Of a stretch of 64,000 nt of DNA, positions 35,346 through 45,974 are shown piece by piece. The notes below the pieces were generated by a model, which saw nothing but the letters and a program-made list of their open reading frames with translations, searched no databases and had not been told where the DNA came from. Each line of letters starts with the position of its first letter. Positions within the stretch are counted from its first letter, which is position 1. A program made the translations under genes and the position numbers. The stretch covers positions 43,519,758-43,583,757 of the forward strand of contig CM053266.1 in the NCBI GenBank assembly GCA_028583415.1, in the 5' to 3' direction. Source of the stretch: Protea cynaroides (taxonomy: Eukaryota > Streptophyta > Magnoliopsida > Proteales > Proteaceae).

Positions 35346-35868
35346 AGGGTGTTCAACGGTGTAATTTCGGTTTAAAGGTGTGGCCGGATTTTGGTATGAT
35401 ATGCAATGAGTAAAATAAAAATCGAATCATTTATTAAACTGTTTCAAAATAATTATCAAAATCGATTATTAATTGATTTTGATTTTTCAATTTTTAAAAA
35501 GTTTCATTGCCAGTAGGATGAGGAAGAGAATTAGGAACAAAGTTGAGGGAAAACTATAGAAATCATTAAAATAATTTTAATCATATATAAAAAATAGATT
35601 TACCATTTAGAAGTATATCATGTGGAAAACATTAAATTATAATTTATTTCTACAAATATAGACATTTAGTACTAACGGATTAAAATAAAGGTTTAGTTAG
35701 TTTTAACGGTTCCAAATAGTCGATTTTAACGGTTTCATTTCTAAAACCAGAATTGAACCATTTAAATAAACGGTTTTATTTCTCAAACTAGAATCGAACC
35801 ATTTAATAATCGATTCCACAGTTTTGATTTAAACGGTTCAGTTCGATTTCATTTTTGACACTTTTAAT
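35346..35868. mobile_element. hAT-like AT-rich insertion in unit 1
   Basis: Units 2 and 3 read 'aaatcagtcta[ag]ttattgg' with no gap. Unit 1 has ~520 bp at this point. The ends are AGGGTGTTCAAC and, reversed, AAAGTGTCAAAAATG, in the style of plant hAT elements. TCTAGTTA on the right is the 8-bp TSD; the left copy is decayed (5 of 8). The interior is rich in AACGGTTT/AAACCGTT inverted pieces. Confidence 0.6.
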
Positions 35869-36706
35869 TCTAGTTATTGGTTCTTTATTAATAGAAAGTC
35901 TTTTAGGTTTTTAAAACATCAAGAGAAATAGAGAAGTGAAAATTTATTTATATGAAAAAAATATCAAACACAGTTATGAGTAAAGAGAGTTAAAGTAATC
36001 ATTGGATAACTATTGTGGAGTTTTATAAAAGTTTTGCCCTTGAGATTACATATATATCCCTCTTCCTTAACCCTTGTCCCTTGTTTGTTTGCAGGTTAAA
36101 GTAGGATTCATCTCAAGACCACTATAGGTAGCAAAGGTCATAACAAACTGTGCTGCTGCATCTTTTGCCTTAATGCACCTTAAGTCAGAGTTAGAAAATG
36201 ATAGATTTATGAGACACAGTACTAAGATTGGCAAATGTTATTTATTTATTTATTTTTTGTGATGCCATGTATTGTGTTTCTATATCTCTTTTATTTTGTT
36301 TTTGAATTTAGGTGAAAATTTCTTCCATGTTGGGCAAGGTTCAAAGGCATGGACTTGGAGATTGGATGGGCGGAGGGGCTCCCCGCGATCTGATCCGATC
36401 TCAAATCGAATAGGCTTAGATCTAGCTTGAGATGGCCAAACGACAAGAATCACTTTACACTTGTGGAACTTCCGATCCAGAGGACTGAATCAGTGTGCTG
36501 AGCTGGGATCGGATCAATGTCTACGCTTGCGTCTACTCTTTAGCCCATTATCATCCAATATTAACAATTCATTCTATATTACAAGAATGAATTCTATGAA
36601 TGCATACCAAACGCAGGCTTAGTAAATTTTAGTATTACACAAGAAGCTATTGTAGTATTACAGAAGAAGCTTACCAAGCTTACCTAAAACCAAAACTCGT
36701 CATTAT

Positions 36707-37389
36707 TTACAGTTTAGAACCTAAGGTCCAAACAAAAGGGTCCCTACGAGCCTCCAGTTCTTCAATCACACCAGCAAAAGCCCCAGACCTAAAATTGGCA
36801 TAACTATCTCTCTTCCCGTTCCTGCTGGCAAGTTTCTCATCTTCAAGAGTTGCAGCCTCTAGTGTCCTCTCAAAATCCTCATAAACACCATCGACAAACC
36901 CATGATCAAAAGCTTCCGAAGCACTGAACTTCCTAGCCTTTAACACAACCTCCCTGAGGGTTTTAGGTAGCATAATCTTGCTCTTAATTACAGATATCAA
37001 GCTCCTGGGCATGTACATTCCATGGTCCAATTCACTCATGTAAGCACTTCTTTGCTTTCTTTCATGAATCTGTAATCATGGGTCAGTGCCCATATTAATC
37101 CACCTGCCAACACAGTGGCCAGTAATGGCAGCCAGAGTGGGAAAGCCTAGATTCATCATCGGGCAAAAAAAGCCCTCAAATTTTTCTTGAATTATGGTTA
37201 GTCTAGATGAGGAAAGGTTGTTTTTTATCCAATGGAGGTCAAAGCCATTACAGAAGAACCTCTCTTCGTTGGTGGTGACGAGGGCTCCGGCGTCAGGGTA
37301 CTGTTCAAGGGTCTTGTGAACAGCGACGAGGTCGTCAATGGCCATTGTCTCAGAAAAACCTTCTGCTTCTGTTGCTCCTTCTCATCAAT
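36707..37389 (-). pseudogene. ECI copy B, disrupted
   Basis: Same gene as copy A, with at least four lesions: the start codon is ATT; about 80 bp encoding the FCRLEKQGRVYILTLTG stretch are deleted; a frameshift follows ITGHCVG; and a one-base loss precedes MSELDHGMYM. The segment from MSELDHG to the terminal SKL is still open, which explains the 110-residue ORF. Loss of start and of the backbone loop makes an active enzyme implausible. Confidence 0.9.
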
Positions 37390-37530
37390 GCCCAGGAGTG
37401 GAATGGATTGGATGTGTTTATAGAGCCCATGAAAATTGCTGGGATTTTCGACAGATCCCGATTGGGCTTGAGAGATGGTTTTGGACTTATTCCCAAAATT
37501 CAAAACCTTTGAGCCTTGAATTCTAGGCTC

Positions 37531-37745
37531 TCTCGGAAGCATATCAATGCATCAGTATTCATGCCGATAGAACTTCAATCGCAACTCTAATCGCAGTTGA
37601 TTGGCATAACAATGCATCAAGGCATATCAATGCATCAGTATTCGCGCCAGTTGAACTTCAATTGAAACTCTAATCGCAGTCGATTGGCATAACAATGCAT
37701 CAGCATTCGCGCCCAGTGAACTTCAATCGTGAACTCTAATCGCGG
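37531..37745. repeat. Tandem repeats in the promoter side of ECI copy B
   Basis: Three to four units of roughly 60-70 bp share GGCATAACAATGCATCA, 'attcgcgcc', 'gaacttcaat' and 'ctctaatcgcag'. Copies A (about 34930-34990) and C (about 45220-45245) carry a single version, so the amplification is private to copy B. Confidence 0.8.
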
Positions 37746-37759
37746 TTTGAAAGGTACGA

Positions 37760-38845
37760 TTTAAAAAACTCAAGAACATGTGAAACATGACATGATTTTT
37801 TCCTTATGATCCACATGGTTGAAAAAACTGAAGTACTTGTGTGACATGACATGATTTTTTCCTTATGTCAGATTAGGCAACACAGCAATGCAATATTGTT
37901 TAAGATTAAGTTTCAAACATATGATATTAACAATAATATCATCAATCAAAACATTTGACTATGAACTACAAACTACATAATGTAATACAATGAGATATGA
38001 ACACATACCTTACATGAATCAAACCAATCACCTACTTAGAGCTGAGTCATATAGCATACTCTCTTTCAAGGTTGTGTTTACTCCCTTATCTGGTGCAATC
38101 GGGTCTTTTGCAAACCAATCTCCAAGAGGAATTAAATAGCTTTAAGAGCCCACCCAACCAATGTGCACTCAAAGATTGGATTTCGTCAGATGTCACATCT
38201 GATGGCCAAGGATAACAGCCTTTGGAAAACCGGAGGGATTTGACTCGATCATTTAAATCAGAGTAAAGAGAGTTAGAGGGAAAAGAGGAGAAGAAATCTT
38301 GAATATGAAATGATTGAGACCCTTGGGGTCATCCTCTATTTATAGGAGACAGAAACCCCTTTATGGAGACTGTAGGATGGGTCATATCCATTTGATTGGA
38401 CGGCCCAAATGTTGTTGGATGTAGCCGTAGGTTGTAGGTCGCGATCGCAGTCCAACACACATGATGATTCGGAGCCTTGGACACATTCTTACTTTCCTTT
38501 TAGAGGTTCAAGATGTAAGGATTATACCCTACAAATATACCATCCTTCTCGAATATCCCTAAGCAATGTGAGACTAAAATTCCCTTCGTTGCTTTTGCCA
38601 ACTCAAAAACCAAGCTCAAAGATTTATCGTCCAAAACCGAAAACCAAAAATTTGAATTTCATTTTTGAAAACTTTTGAAATTTCAACTTGTTTTGACTTA
38701 TCAACAACACCTTGTGTTTCCACATGATTGAAAAAACTGAATAACATGTGAAACATGACGTGATTTTTTCCTTATATTTCAACAGGATTGAGAAAAAACT
38801 GAACAACATGTGAAACATGACATGATTTTTTCCTTATGTTTCCAC
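37760..38845. repeat. Four-copy 'acatgacatgatttttt' repeat, split by a solo LTR
   Basis: Units near 37775, 37835, 38745 and 38805 share 'aacatgtgaaacatgacatgattttttccttat'-type sequence. The middle pair is separated only by the solo LTR. Unit 3 has its own version at about 45610-45760. Confidence 0.8.
37866..38709 (-). mobile_element. Solo LTR, 844 bp, 5-bp TSD, in unit 2
   Basis: Plus-strand ends are TGTCAGATTAGG and TATCAACAACA. CCTTA (37861-37865) and CCTTG (38710-38714) form a 5-bp TSD with one change. Removing it restores the flanking repeat 'ttttttcctta|tgtttccacatg'. CTCCTATAAATAGAGG reads on the minus strand at about 38345, so transcription would run toward lower coordinates. The family is not recognised. 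Confidence 0.82.
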
Positions 38846-39428
38846 ATAAATTTACCATTATTATTAAGATGGGGTAAATTTCTAAAACTCTATTTATACT
38901 TTGTGGAAAGTTTGACTGATCTCATCAGTAAAAGATTAATTCCAGAAAATTTTCTTTCAAATTTCCTTAAAAAAAAGGAAACTTTCACATCTCTATCTCT
39001 CTTTATATTTTAGAAAACCAAAAATGATCCAACATATTATAATGGCTCAATTGGTCCAAACCACTCTCAACACAACAAATCTTAAAATGAAGTTCTCCAA
39101 ACCAAAATACTAACCCAATGGGGGAGAAGAAGAGGACTTTGCTTCTTCCTGTGGCATCGTTACTTTCTATGTATAAGGTGAAGAATCCTGTCAGAGACGG
39201 AGGTCAAGACAGAATTGCAGCCAAAGTAAGAATCAGTTTGAGGACAAGAGCAAAGTCCCCTTCTTCCTCGCCGTTGAATTGGGATTTTAGAACAGTAAAA
39301 GTTTGTTTAAATATGTTAAATCAGTCTAATTATTGGTTCTTTGTTAATAAAAAGGTTTATTATGTTTTTAAAAATATCTGGAGAGACAAAGATGTGAAAT
39401 TTTGTTTTTATAAAGAAATATGAAAGGA

Positions 39429-40640
39429 AATTTTTTTTGGTAAGAACAACATCTATTGCAATTCAAACTGAAAAACATTCGGGTCTTGATTACAACTCAG
39501 AATCTGAATCCAAGCTTTGAAAAGAGGCCACTCAATCAAACCCGACTCATTGAGAGCCTTTTTAACTAGGGCATGGGCAATCCCATTGTGAACCCTAGAG
39601 ATGAAGGAAAACAAACATAATGAGAATGAAGAAATTAAGCTCAAAATATCCCCTACAATAGGAAGGATGTCTCTCGAACAGTCCTTTCCTTTCTGATTCA
39701 AAATATCCACCGACTATTTGCAATTGGACTTGAGCGTAATGCTGTCCCAGCCTTCCTTAATAGCATCCAACATGGCCATGCGAATCGCTAAAGCCTCCTT
39801 TTCAATACTGTCCTTGAAATTGCATGAGCTTGAAACTGCTTTACATAATAAGGAGATATCATTTACTTTGCAACAAAAGCCAAGTCCTCCACTAGATGAT
39901 CTCGAACATAAACTTGCATAAGAGTAAACAACATACTTTGGATGAGCAATTTTAGAGGAAGGAAGGATAGAAACAACCTGATGCTCCAAAGAACTATTAG
40001 AAATAGCAACAGCAAAGTGAATAGCTGCAAACTCCTAGAAAGCAGCCACAACAAGCCAAATCACCTGGTTAGGGTACCTAATTCTTCTCTGAAACTGGGC
40101 CTCATTGCAAGCAAGCCAAATCTACCAACTAATGAATGAGGCTAAGGAAAATAAACACAAGCCTTCTTGCTTACACTCCTTGATCAACTTGCACCATTGT
40201 TGGAGCCATAAAAAGAGAGAAAACTCTCCATCAGCAGGAACAACATAGGTTAAAGGAGAGCCAAACCAGGAAGCACGTGCGAAAGGACATAAAAACAAAA
40301 TATGCTTAGTTGATTCCTCCTTCGATCCGCAAAGCCTGCATGAAAAAAAACTGGACAATGGAGACTTAAAAGATTTTCACCTGAAGCTAACTCTTGAGTG
40401 CACATCTTCCATAAAAAGGTCTTGATTTTCAAGAGGGTTTTAGAATGCCAAATCAATTTCCAGCTTTGCTTATCAATAATATCTCATTTATGGCTGTGAC
40501 GAAGATGGAAGATGCTTAAGACTTTCTTCAAACTCATTCTTCATAAGATGATATGCAGAACGGACTGAGAACTCACCATTCCTTGATCTTCCCCACAGGA
40601 TCCGATCTTCTTTAGGAAATAGGTTTAGTTGTATATTTAG
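39429..40640 (-). mobile_element. 5'-truncated L1-type LINE, 3' part
   Basis: On the minus strand: ILWGRSRNGEFSVRSAY and the zf-RVT zinc-binding region (FLWKMC, CRLCGSKEESTKHILFLCPF), then RNase H (SSGGLGF, IEKEALAIRMAMLDAI) and the RVHNGIAHALVKKAL tail. Frames are broken several times. The T run at 39429-39437 is its poly(A) tail in antisense. It inserted at the right edge of ECI unit 2 and its 5' half is missing, as is usual for L1. Confidence 0.82.
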
Positions 40641-40793
40641 AATAGCTGAAGCTTCGTTTGGCAAAAAGCCTATGATAAGTTAGAGTGGAATTTTATTAAG
40701 ATCTCTTAATAAAATACCTGTGATGAAGAAATCCTAAATAAGGCAGATGTGTGTCTTATTAAAATCTCTTGGTAGAAAGTTAGAATTACTGTG

Positions 40794-41928
40794 GGCAAAA
40801 TTTGTCCGTAGAAACTTTAAAAATTAAAAGACATTTATACCCTTTTCCCTTCGTAAGACACCGCCATTCCCAAATCTCTGTTACAGTATACCACAGAGAG
40901 TTCATTCTTTCTGATGAAGCTTTTCCTCAGAACTCCAACACCGTCTCCACCAACCCGTGAATCATAATCATCTCTCGAATTCTTGAACGATTCCTCCTTG
41001 GACAATTCTATCATTTTTGGTGATTTATGATCGACCTGTGCTGCTGGAACTTTGGTTTATAATATATTTTTTTTTTAGAAACCCCTCTTCCAGGGGGATT
41101 TGGGGGGGGGGGCCAAGGGATCTTTCGGGTTTGTCTTCATGGGATTGTGATTGTTTTCCTTCCGTGCTTTCATCTGAGTGGTAACTTCCCCATGCTGCTT
41201 GTTTCGACGGCAAGCCAAGCAATCACCTTCTTTGTTAAACGGGTTTTAAGTAATATCCACAGTCCACCAGATGGTTGCCCAATTGCCCTAAAGTTTCCAC
41301 AGAGGAAATTAATTAAGAAAAACGGTTTAGGATGAATTAATTACGGATTTTGGAAACCAGGTCATTAATTCAACACTTTCCTTGTAAGAATTAAAAACCC
41401 TAATTCAATACACATAAAGAGCAAATAGGGTGCTTTAGGTAAAACGTGATTTTCTAGGTTATCGTCTCCACAAAAATCTTTGGCATCCAACGAGCCAATT
41501 TATCCTCTGGTTTTAAAAAATGAACTCCCGGCCAAAATGCCAATCGGAGAAGAGGAAGCTGTCGGTGAATCGTTTGTCGCAATAAATTAAAGAAAGAGTA
41601 AGATTAATTGCCGTCACTGGAATCAAATGAATTCTCAAAACCCTATCTCGTAAAACCTTTTCCATTCTCTGTTACCTCTTTCTTCAAAACCAAAATTTCC
41701 CCTTAGATTTGTCGTCTTCAACCTTTGCAGAATCTAATTTTTTTCTAAGGGTTCAGGGTTCCTGAGTATGCAAGAGTGATTGAGAATATGATAAGGTAAA
41801 ATGGTCTTTTTAAAGTACAATAAAGACAGTATTGTCTTTCAATTTTAAAATGTTAATGGACTGGATCACATTGATGGGTGGTAGTTGATGTTAGAAATAG
41901 TTCTTAGGTAGTAAGTAAAAATTTTCCC
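40794..41928. mobile_element. Candidate diverged MULE
   Basis: The left end reads GGGCAAAATTTGTCC with 'aaattaaaagacattta'. The reversed right end reads GGGAAAATTTTTACTTAC with 'aaattgaaagacaatac', and continues with ACCACCCATCAATG, resembling the terminal part of the MULE at 50.7 kb. No 9-bp TSD was found and no captured gene was recognised inside. Confidence 0.35.
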
Positions 41929-42034
41929 TTGCATCCATTGAGAAAAGACATTAAAATATTCTCTGGAGACTGTGGAAGGTTATACTGAAGGATTACAATC
42001 AAACCCTTGAGCGTAGTGGAAATAAACCTTCACA

Positions 42035-42250
42035 AACAAAAATGTATTTATGATTCATAGTTTGTCACATCTCCATTGTATTTTAGAGTTCATGTATGTT
42101 TTGGGACAAGTTTGATTAAAACCCTAATCACATAAAAGGAAATAATTGTTAACCTTGGAAACCCAAACAAAAATGTATTTGTGATTCATAGTTTGATTAA
42201 AACATCTCCGATTCGTATTTTGGAGTTCAAAGTTCATGCTACTATTTTGG
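42035..42250. repeat. Two direct copies of a ~130-bp unit
   Basis: AACAAAAATGTATTT[AG]TGATTC and the following 'catagttt...acatctcc' occur near 42037 and 42170, separated by the rest of the unit. Simple local duplication. Confidence 0.7.
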
Positions 42251-42334
42251 AGTAGACAACTTTTTTTAAGATAAAAATTAATTAGAAACATATTCCATAA
42301 TCACTATCCCCCACCCCCATCAAGTCTAGAAAAA

Positions 42335-42850
42335 CAGTCATGGTAGTAGTGGGTGGTGGTGGTGGGTGGTGTTAGTGGTGGTAGTGGGTGGTGGTGGCGA
42401 TGATGGTGGTGGTGGTGGTGGTGGGTAATGGCAATGGGGGGTGGTGGATAGTGGTGGCAGTGGTTGTGGTGGTGACGACGGTGGTAGTTGTGGTGTTGGT
42501 GGTGGCGGTGGTGGTGATGGTGGTGGTGGTTGGTTGTGGTGGTGGTGGTGGTGGTGGTGGTGGTGGTGGCGGTGGTGATGGTGGTGGTGGTGGTGGCGGC
42601 GGCGGTGGTGGTGGTGGCTGGTGGCTGGTGGTGGTGGCGGTGGTAGTGAAGGTAGCGGTGGTGGTGGTGGTGCCGCGGCGGCGATGGCAAGGTGGTGGTG
42701 GTGGCGTAGTGGTGGTGGTGGTGGTGGTGGTGATGGTGGAAGTGGGTGGTCGGTGGTGGTTGGTGGTGGTTGGTGGTGGGTGGTGGGTGGTGGGTGGTGG
42801 GTGGTGCCAGTGGTGGTGGTGGGTGGTGGCGACGGTGGTGGTAGTGGTCA
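42335..42850. repeat. Long (GGT)n / (GTG)n tract
   Basis: About 500 bp of GGT-rich sequence, with poly-Gly/Val/Trp frames on one strand and poly-Thr/His/Pro on the other. These frames are artefacts. The minus strand reads ACC repeats, the plus strand is strongly G-rich. Imperfections (GAT, GCG, TAGT) are spread along it, so it is an old array. Confidence 0.97.
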
Positions 42851-43079
42851 AGTGAGAGTCATGTGAGAGTTGACTCTTTTTTTTTCCTAAAAAATTGATC
42901 CAACAGCTTGGAGCAAGTATTTATGACTCCAAAAATTTGGATTCTAGAGCCATTCTGAATCCGGTTCACTCTATGAGAGTTGGAATCCAACTGGACTTAT
43001 CAAATGCGCTTCTACTCCAAAATGGCTCCCTGGGAGCCAGAATCCATAGAATCTAGAAGCAGAAGTTTTATCAAACAGG

Positions 43080-43685
43080 CCCTAAGCCCTGGATACACTC
43101 CGATGCCTAAGTCAGACTCCCAATGTAAACAGTCAAGAGATAGCAAAAAGCTATCTCCCGTTTAGAGAAAGAGGGGAACGATGAGAGAGTTTGAACGTAT
43201 GAAAGAACTGATGGTGAATAGTGAGATTGTGAGTGAGTGTTACCTTGGAGATTCATCTTATTCTTATAGAGGTTGGGAAGAAGCATGGAAGTACTGGGAC
43301 TCAGAGAAATAGACCGCCAATAGAACTGCCAAGTGTCGCTCTGAGGGACATCCAGGGCATAGACTCCGAGTAGGAGTGGGAGACTGTAACCAAGGAAGCT
43401 AAGTCGGTCAGTAATAAGAGTGACACGTGTCATCATACGAGTGGTCGTGTAGCCATGATGATCGACATCGTATTGTACTAGGAGAAGAACTCCTACGACA
43501 TAACGTAGTCTCATTAGGACTCTGGACTTCGACCGAAAAAAGTAACCCAGTAGGATTATACCTCCGACCAAGTTCCGTGTCCTGATAGAAATGTACCTCC
43601 TTCCAGAAGACGTATCCGAATAGAACCATGACTCCGAGCGTGAAAAGCCGAGTATTACATTATTCATCTGGTCGGCCTTGACGAT
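43080..43685 (-). mobile_element. Gypsy (Tat-like) LTR fragment
   Basis: On the minus strand the sequence reaches CTGACTTAGGCATCGGAGTG, a phrase typical of R-U5 in Tat-type plant Gypsy LTRs, after a C/T-rich stretch with TATAAGAATAAG. The 220-codon open frame over it shows no protein family and is probably chance. Its outer limits are uncertain. Confidence 0.45.
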
Positions 43686-43689
43686 TTTG

Positions 43690-43763
43690 GGTGTCACGTG
43701 TAAGATTTTAATTGGATGATATTTTTTCCATATTTTTTTCCCATAACAGTTGATATCAGAGTT
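43690..43763 (+). mobile_element. End of a Copia-type LTR plus primer binding site
   Basis: CACGTGTAAGATTTTAATTGG...CCCATAACA followed by GTTGATATCAGAG fits an LTR end and iMet PBS ('tggtatcagagc'). A related 'cacgtgtaagattttaagtggatgg' occurs at 49.12 kb inside a MULE. Confidence 0.4.
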
Positions 43764-44228
43764 AAACATACAGACCTAAAATTGATGGTAGAATATTGTA
43801 AAGAACATGGACCGACCGTTGGACGCGCCGACAGTATACAAACCCAAACGATAGGAATCACTTTACACTCGTGGAACCTCCGATCCGGAGGACTGAATCG
43901 GTGTGCTGAGTTGGGAACTTGGGTTCTTTAGCCCATTATCATCCCATATTAAGAATTCATTCTACATTTACAAGGTTGCATTCTATGAATGCATACCAAA
44001 CGCAGGCTTATTAATTTTTAGAAATCTCTGTGATGTTTATGTTATTGCAAGGGAACCAGAGATGCTTAGATGCCTCAATAGTTAATTACAAACCATATTG
44101 TTTTACTATGGCTTATATAGGCTGTGGAGGAAGCACAAAGGAGACTGATATCAGAGACTTACAACAAGGATTGCGGCAAGCTTTACAAGAGAATCTTACC
44201 TACACCAAAAACCAGAACAAATCATCAT

Positions 44229-44993
44229 TTACAGTTTAGAGTCAAAGGTCCAAACAAAAGGGTCCCTATGAGCCTCCAGTTCTTCGATCACACCAGCAAA
44301 AGCCCCAGCCCTTAAATTGGCATAACTATCTCTCTTCTATTTCCTGCTTGCAAGTTTGTTAGCTTCAAGAATTGCAGCCTCTAATGTCCTCTCAGAATCC
44401 TCATAAACACCATCGACAAACCCATGATCAAAAGCTTCCGAAGCCTTGAACTTCCTAGCCTTCAACACAACCTCCCTGAGGGTTTTGGGTAGAACAATCT
44501 TGCTCTTAATTACAGACATCATGCTCCTGGGCATGTACATTCCATGGTCCAATTCACTCATGTAAAGCACTTCTTTGCCTTCTTTCATGAATCTGTAATC
44601 ATGGGTCAGTGCCCAAACTAATCCACTGCCAGCACAGTGGCCAGTAATGGCAGCCAGAGTAGGAAAGCCTAGTTTCATCATCAGGCTAAAAAAGCCCTCA
44701 AATTTTTCTTGAATTATGGTTAGTCCAGATGAGGAAAGGTTGTTTTTTATCCAATGGAGATCAAAGCCATTAGAGAAGTACCTCCCTTCGTTGGTGGTGA
44801 CGAGGGCTCCAGCGTCAGGGTACTGTTCAACGGTCTTGAGAGCAGCGACGAGGTCATCAATGAAAGAAGGGTTGAAGCGGTGATCGTCTTGGCCGGTGAG
44901 GGTAAGGATGTAGACTCGGCCCTGTTTCTCCAGCCTGCAAAATGGCCATTGTTGCAGAAAAACCTTCTGCTTCTGTTGCTTTTTCTCATCCAT
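44229..44993 (-). pseudogene. ECI copy C, full length with one nonsense codon
   Basis: Exactly the same length as copy A (765 bp), with no indel. Codon 219 is TAG where copy A has TGG, inside the KLASRN-W-KRDSYANL helix. The remaining 35 codons stay open and end in DSKL-TAA, so the peroxisomal signal survives but is not reached. Truncation removes the C-terminal helix that crotonase-fold proteins use for packing and oligomerisation, as well as PTS1. It could be a very recent pseudogene or a truncated cytosolic product. The TAG-AAG context does not match the known CUA read-through motif. Confidence 0.9.
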
Positions 44994-45974
44994 GTTCAGT
45001 AGTGGAATGGATTGGATGTATTTATAGAGCCCCCTGAATCAAATTGCTGGGATTTTCAAGAGATCCCGATTGGGCTTGAGAGATGGTTTTGGACCTCGAA
45101 AACTCAAAACCTTTGAGCCTCGAAATAGGCAGCCACCAATGGCTCTGAAAAAAGTCAAGCAAGTGTTCGCAGGAATCCTTTTGTTTCGGATCATCCTTGG
45201 AGGGATTCCAATTCACTCGGTTGGCATATCAATGCATCAGAACCCGTGTCAAGATTATCCGGTGGATATTATCCATTGCGTGCAGTTACTAATGTATTAA
45301 TATATACGTACAATGGATGACGGCCATTGAAAATTCTGGATTCAAATCCTCTCCTCCAAGAGAATTCGAAAGAAAGAAGAGAATCTAGAGGAGAGGTGGT
45401 CCCCCTGTTGGATGTGCAACACTGTGACTTGGATGAATCCGAACCTTCCATTCGAGCAAACACCGAGCAGACAAGTTGAGCTGACAAGGGGATGTCGGCT
45501 CGGATTCACCCGAGCCCCACGTGTTGTCCATCCAATGGGGGTAGAAAATTCCTCATGTGTCAACATGAGGACATGAGACGATTATGATCCATTCAAAGAT
45601 AACATTGAACAAACTGAACATGTCAAACATGACATGATTTTTTTTTTCCTGATAAAAAACATGACATGATTTTTTTCTTCCTCATAAAAAACATGACATG
45701 ATTTTAAAACTAAACATTGGAAACATGACATTATATTTATCTTATGTTTCCTCATAAATGTACCATTATTATAAATATTGGAGTAAATTTATAAAACTCT
45801 ATTTATACTTTGTAGTAGAAGTTTGGCTGATCTCTTCATCACTAAAGGATCAATTACACAAAATTTTCTAATCATAAGTTTTCTTTTTTTTTTTCAAGAT
45901 TTTTAGAGAAGTAATTCCTTTTAGAAAACTTAAAATGATTCAACGTATTATAATGGCTCGATTGGATCAAACCA

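Larger units (their letters stand above)
33840..35930 (-). repeat. ECI segmental duplication, unit 1
   Basis: Holds ECI copy A, its promoter side, and a block (about 35150-35335) with 'ctttgcttcttcct' and 'agacagaattgcagccaaagta' that recurs at 39120 and 48170. Continuation at 35870 ('ctagttattggttcttt') matches the other units once the hAT-like insert is removed. Confidence 0.8.
36000..39428 (-). repeat. ECI segmental duplication, unit 2
   Basis: Starts with the 'cttgtttgtttgcaggttaaagtaggatt' block (also at 50.0 kb) and the 'caatcggtgtgctgag' block (also at 43.9 and 50.6 kb). It contains ECI copy B, then the 'acatgacatgatttttt' repeats and the 'ctttgcttcttcct' block at 39140. It is cut at its right end by the L1 LINE. 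Confidence 0.8.

Noticed and set aside
37760..38845. CRISPR-like spaced repeat
   Set aside because: Units are plant A/T-rich tandem repeats interrupted by an LTR. There are no constant spacers and the DNA is eukaryotic.
42304..42866. Open frames of 81-159 codons on both strands (His/Thr/Pro-rich and Gly/Val/Trp-rich)
   Set aside because: They are translations of the GGT/ACC low-complexity array, with no start context or domain.
43107..43769. 220-codon minus-strand frame
   Set aside because: It overlaps LTR-like sequence ending CTGACTTAGGCATCGGAGTG and shows no protein family; probably chance.
44337..44339. Stop codon read-through to SKL in ECI copy C as an established mechanism
   Set aside because: The stop context is TAG-AAG, not the UGA-CUA context known for peroxisomal read-through. 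It is kept only as a question.
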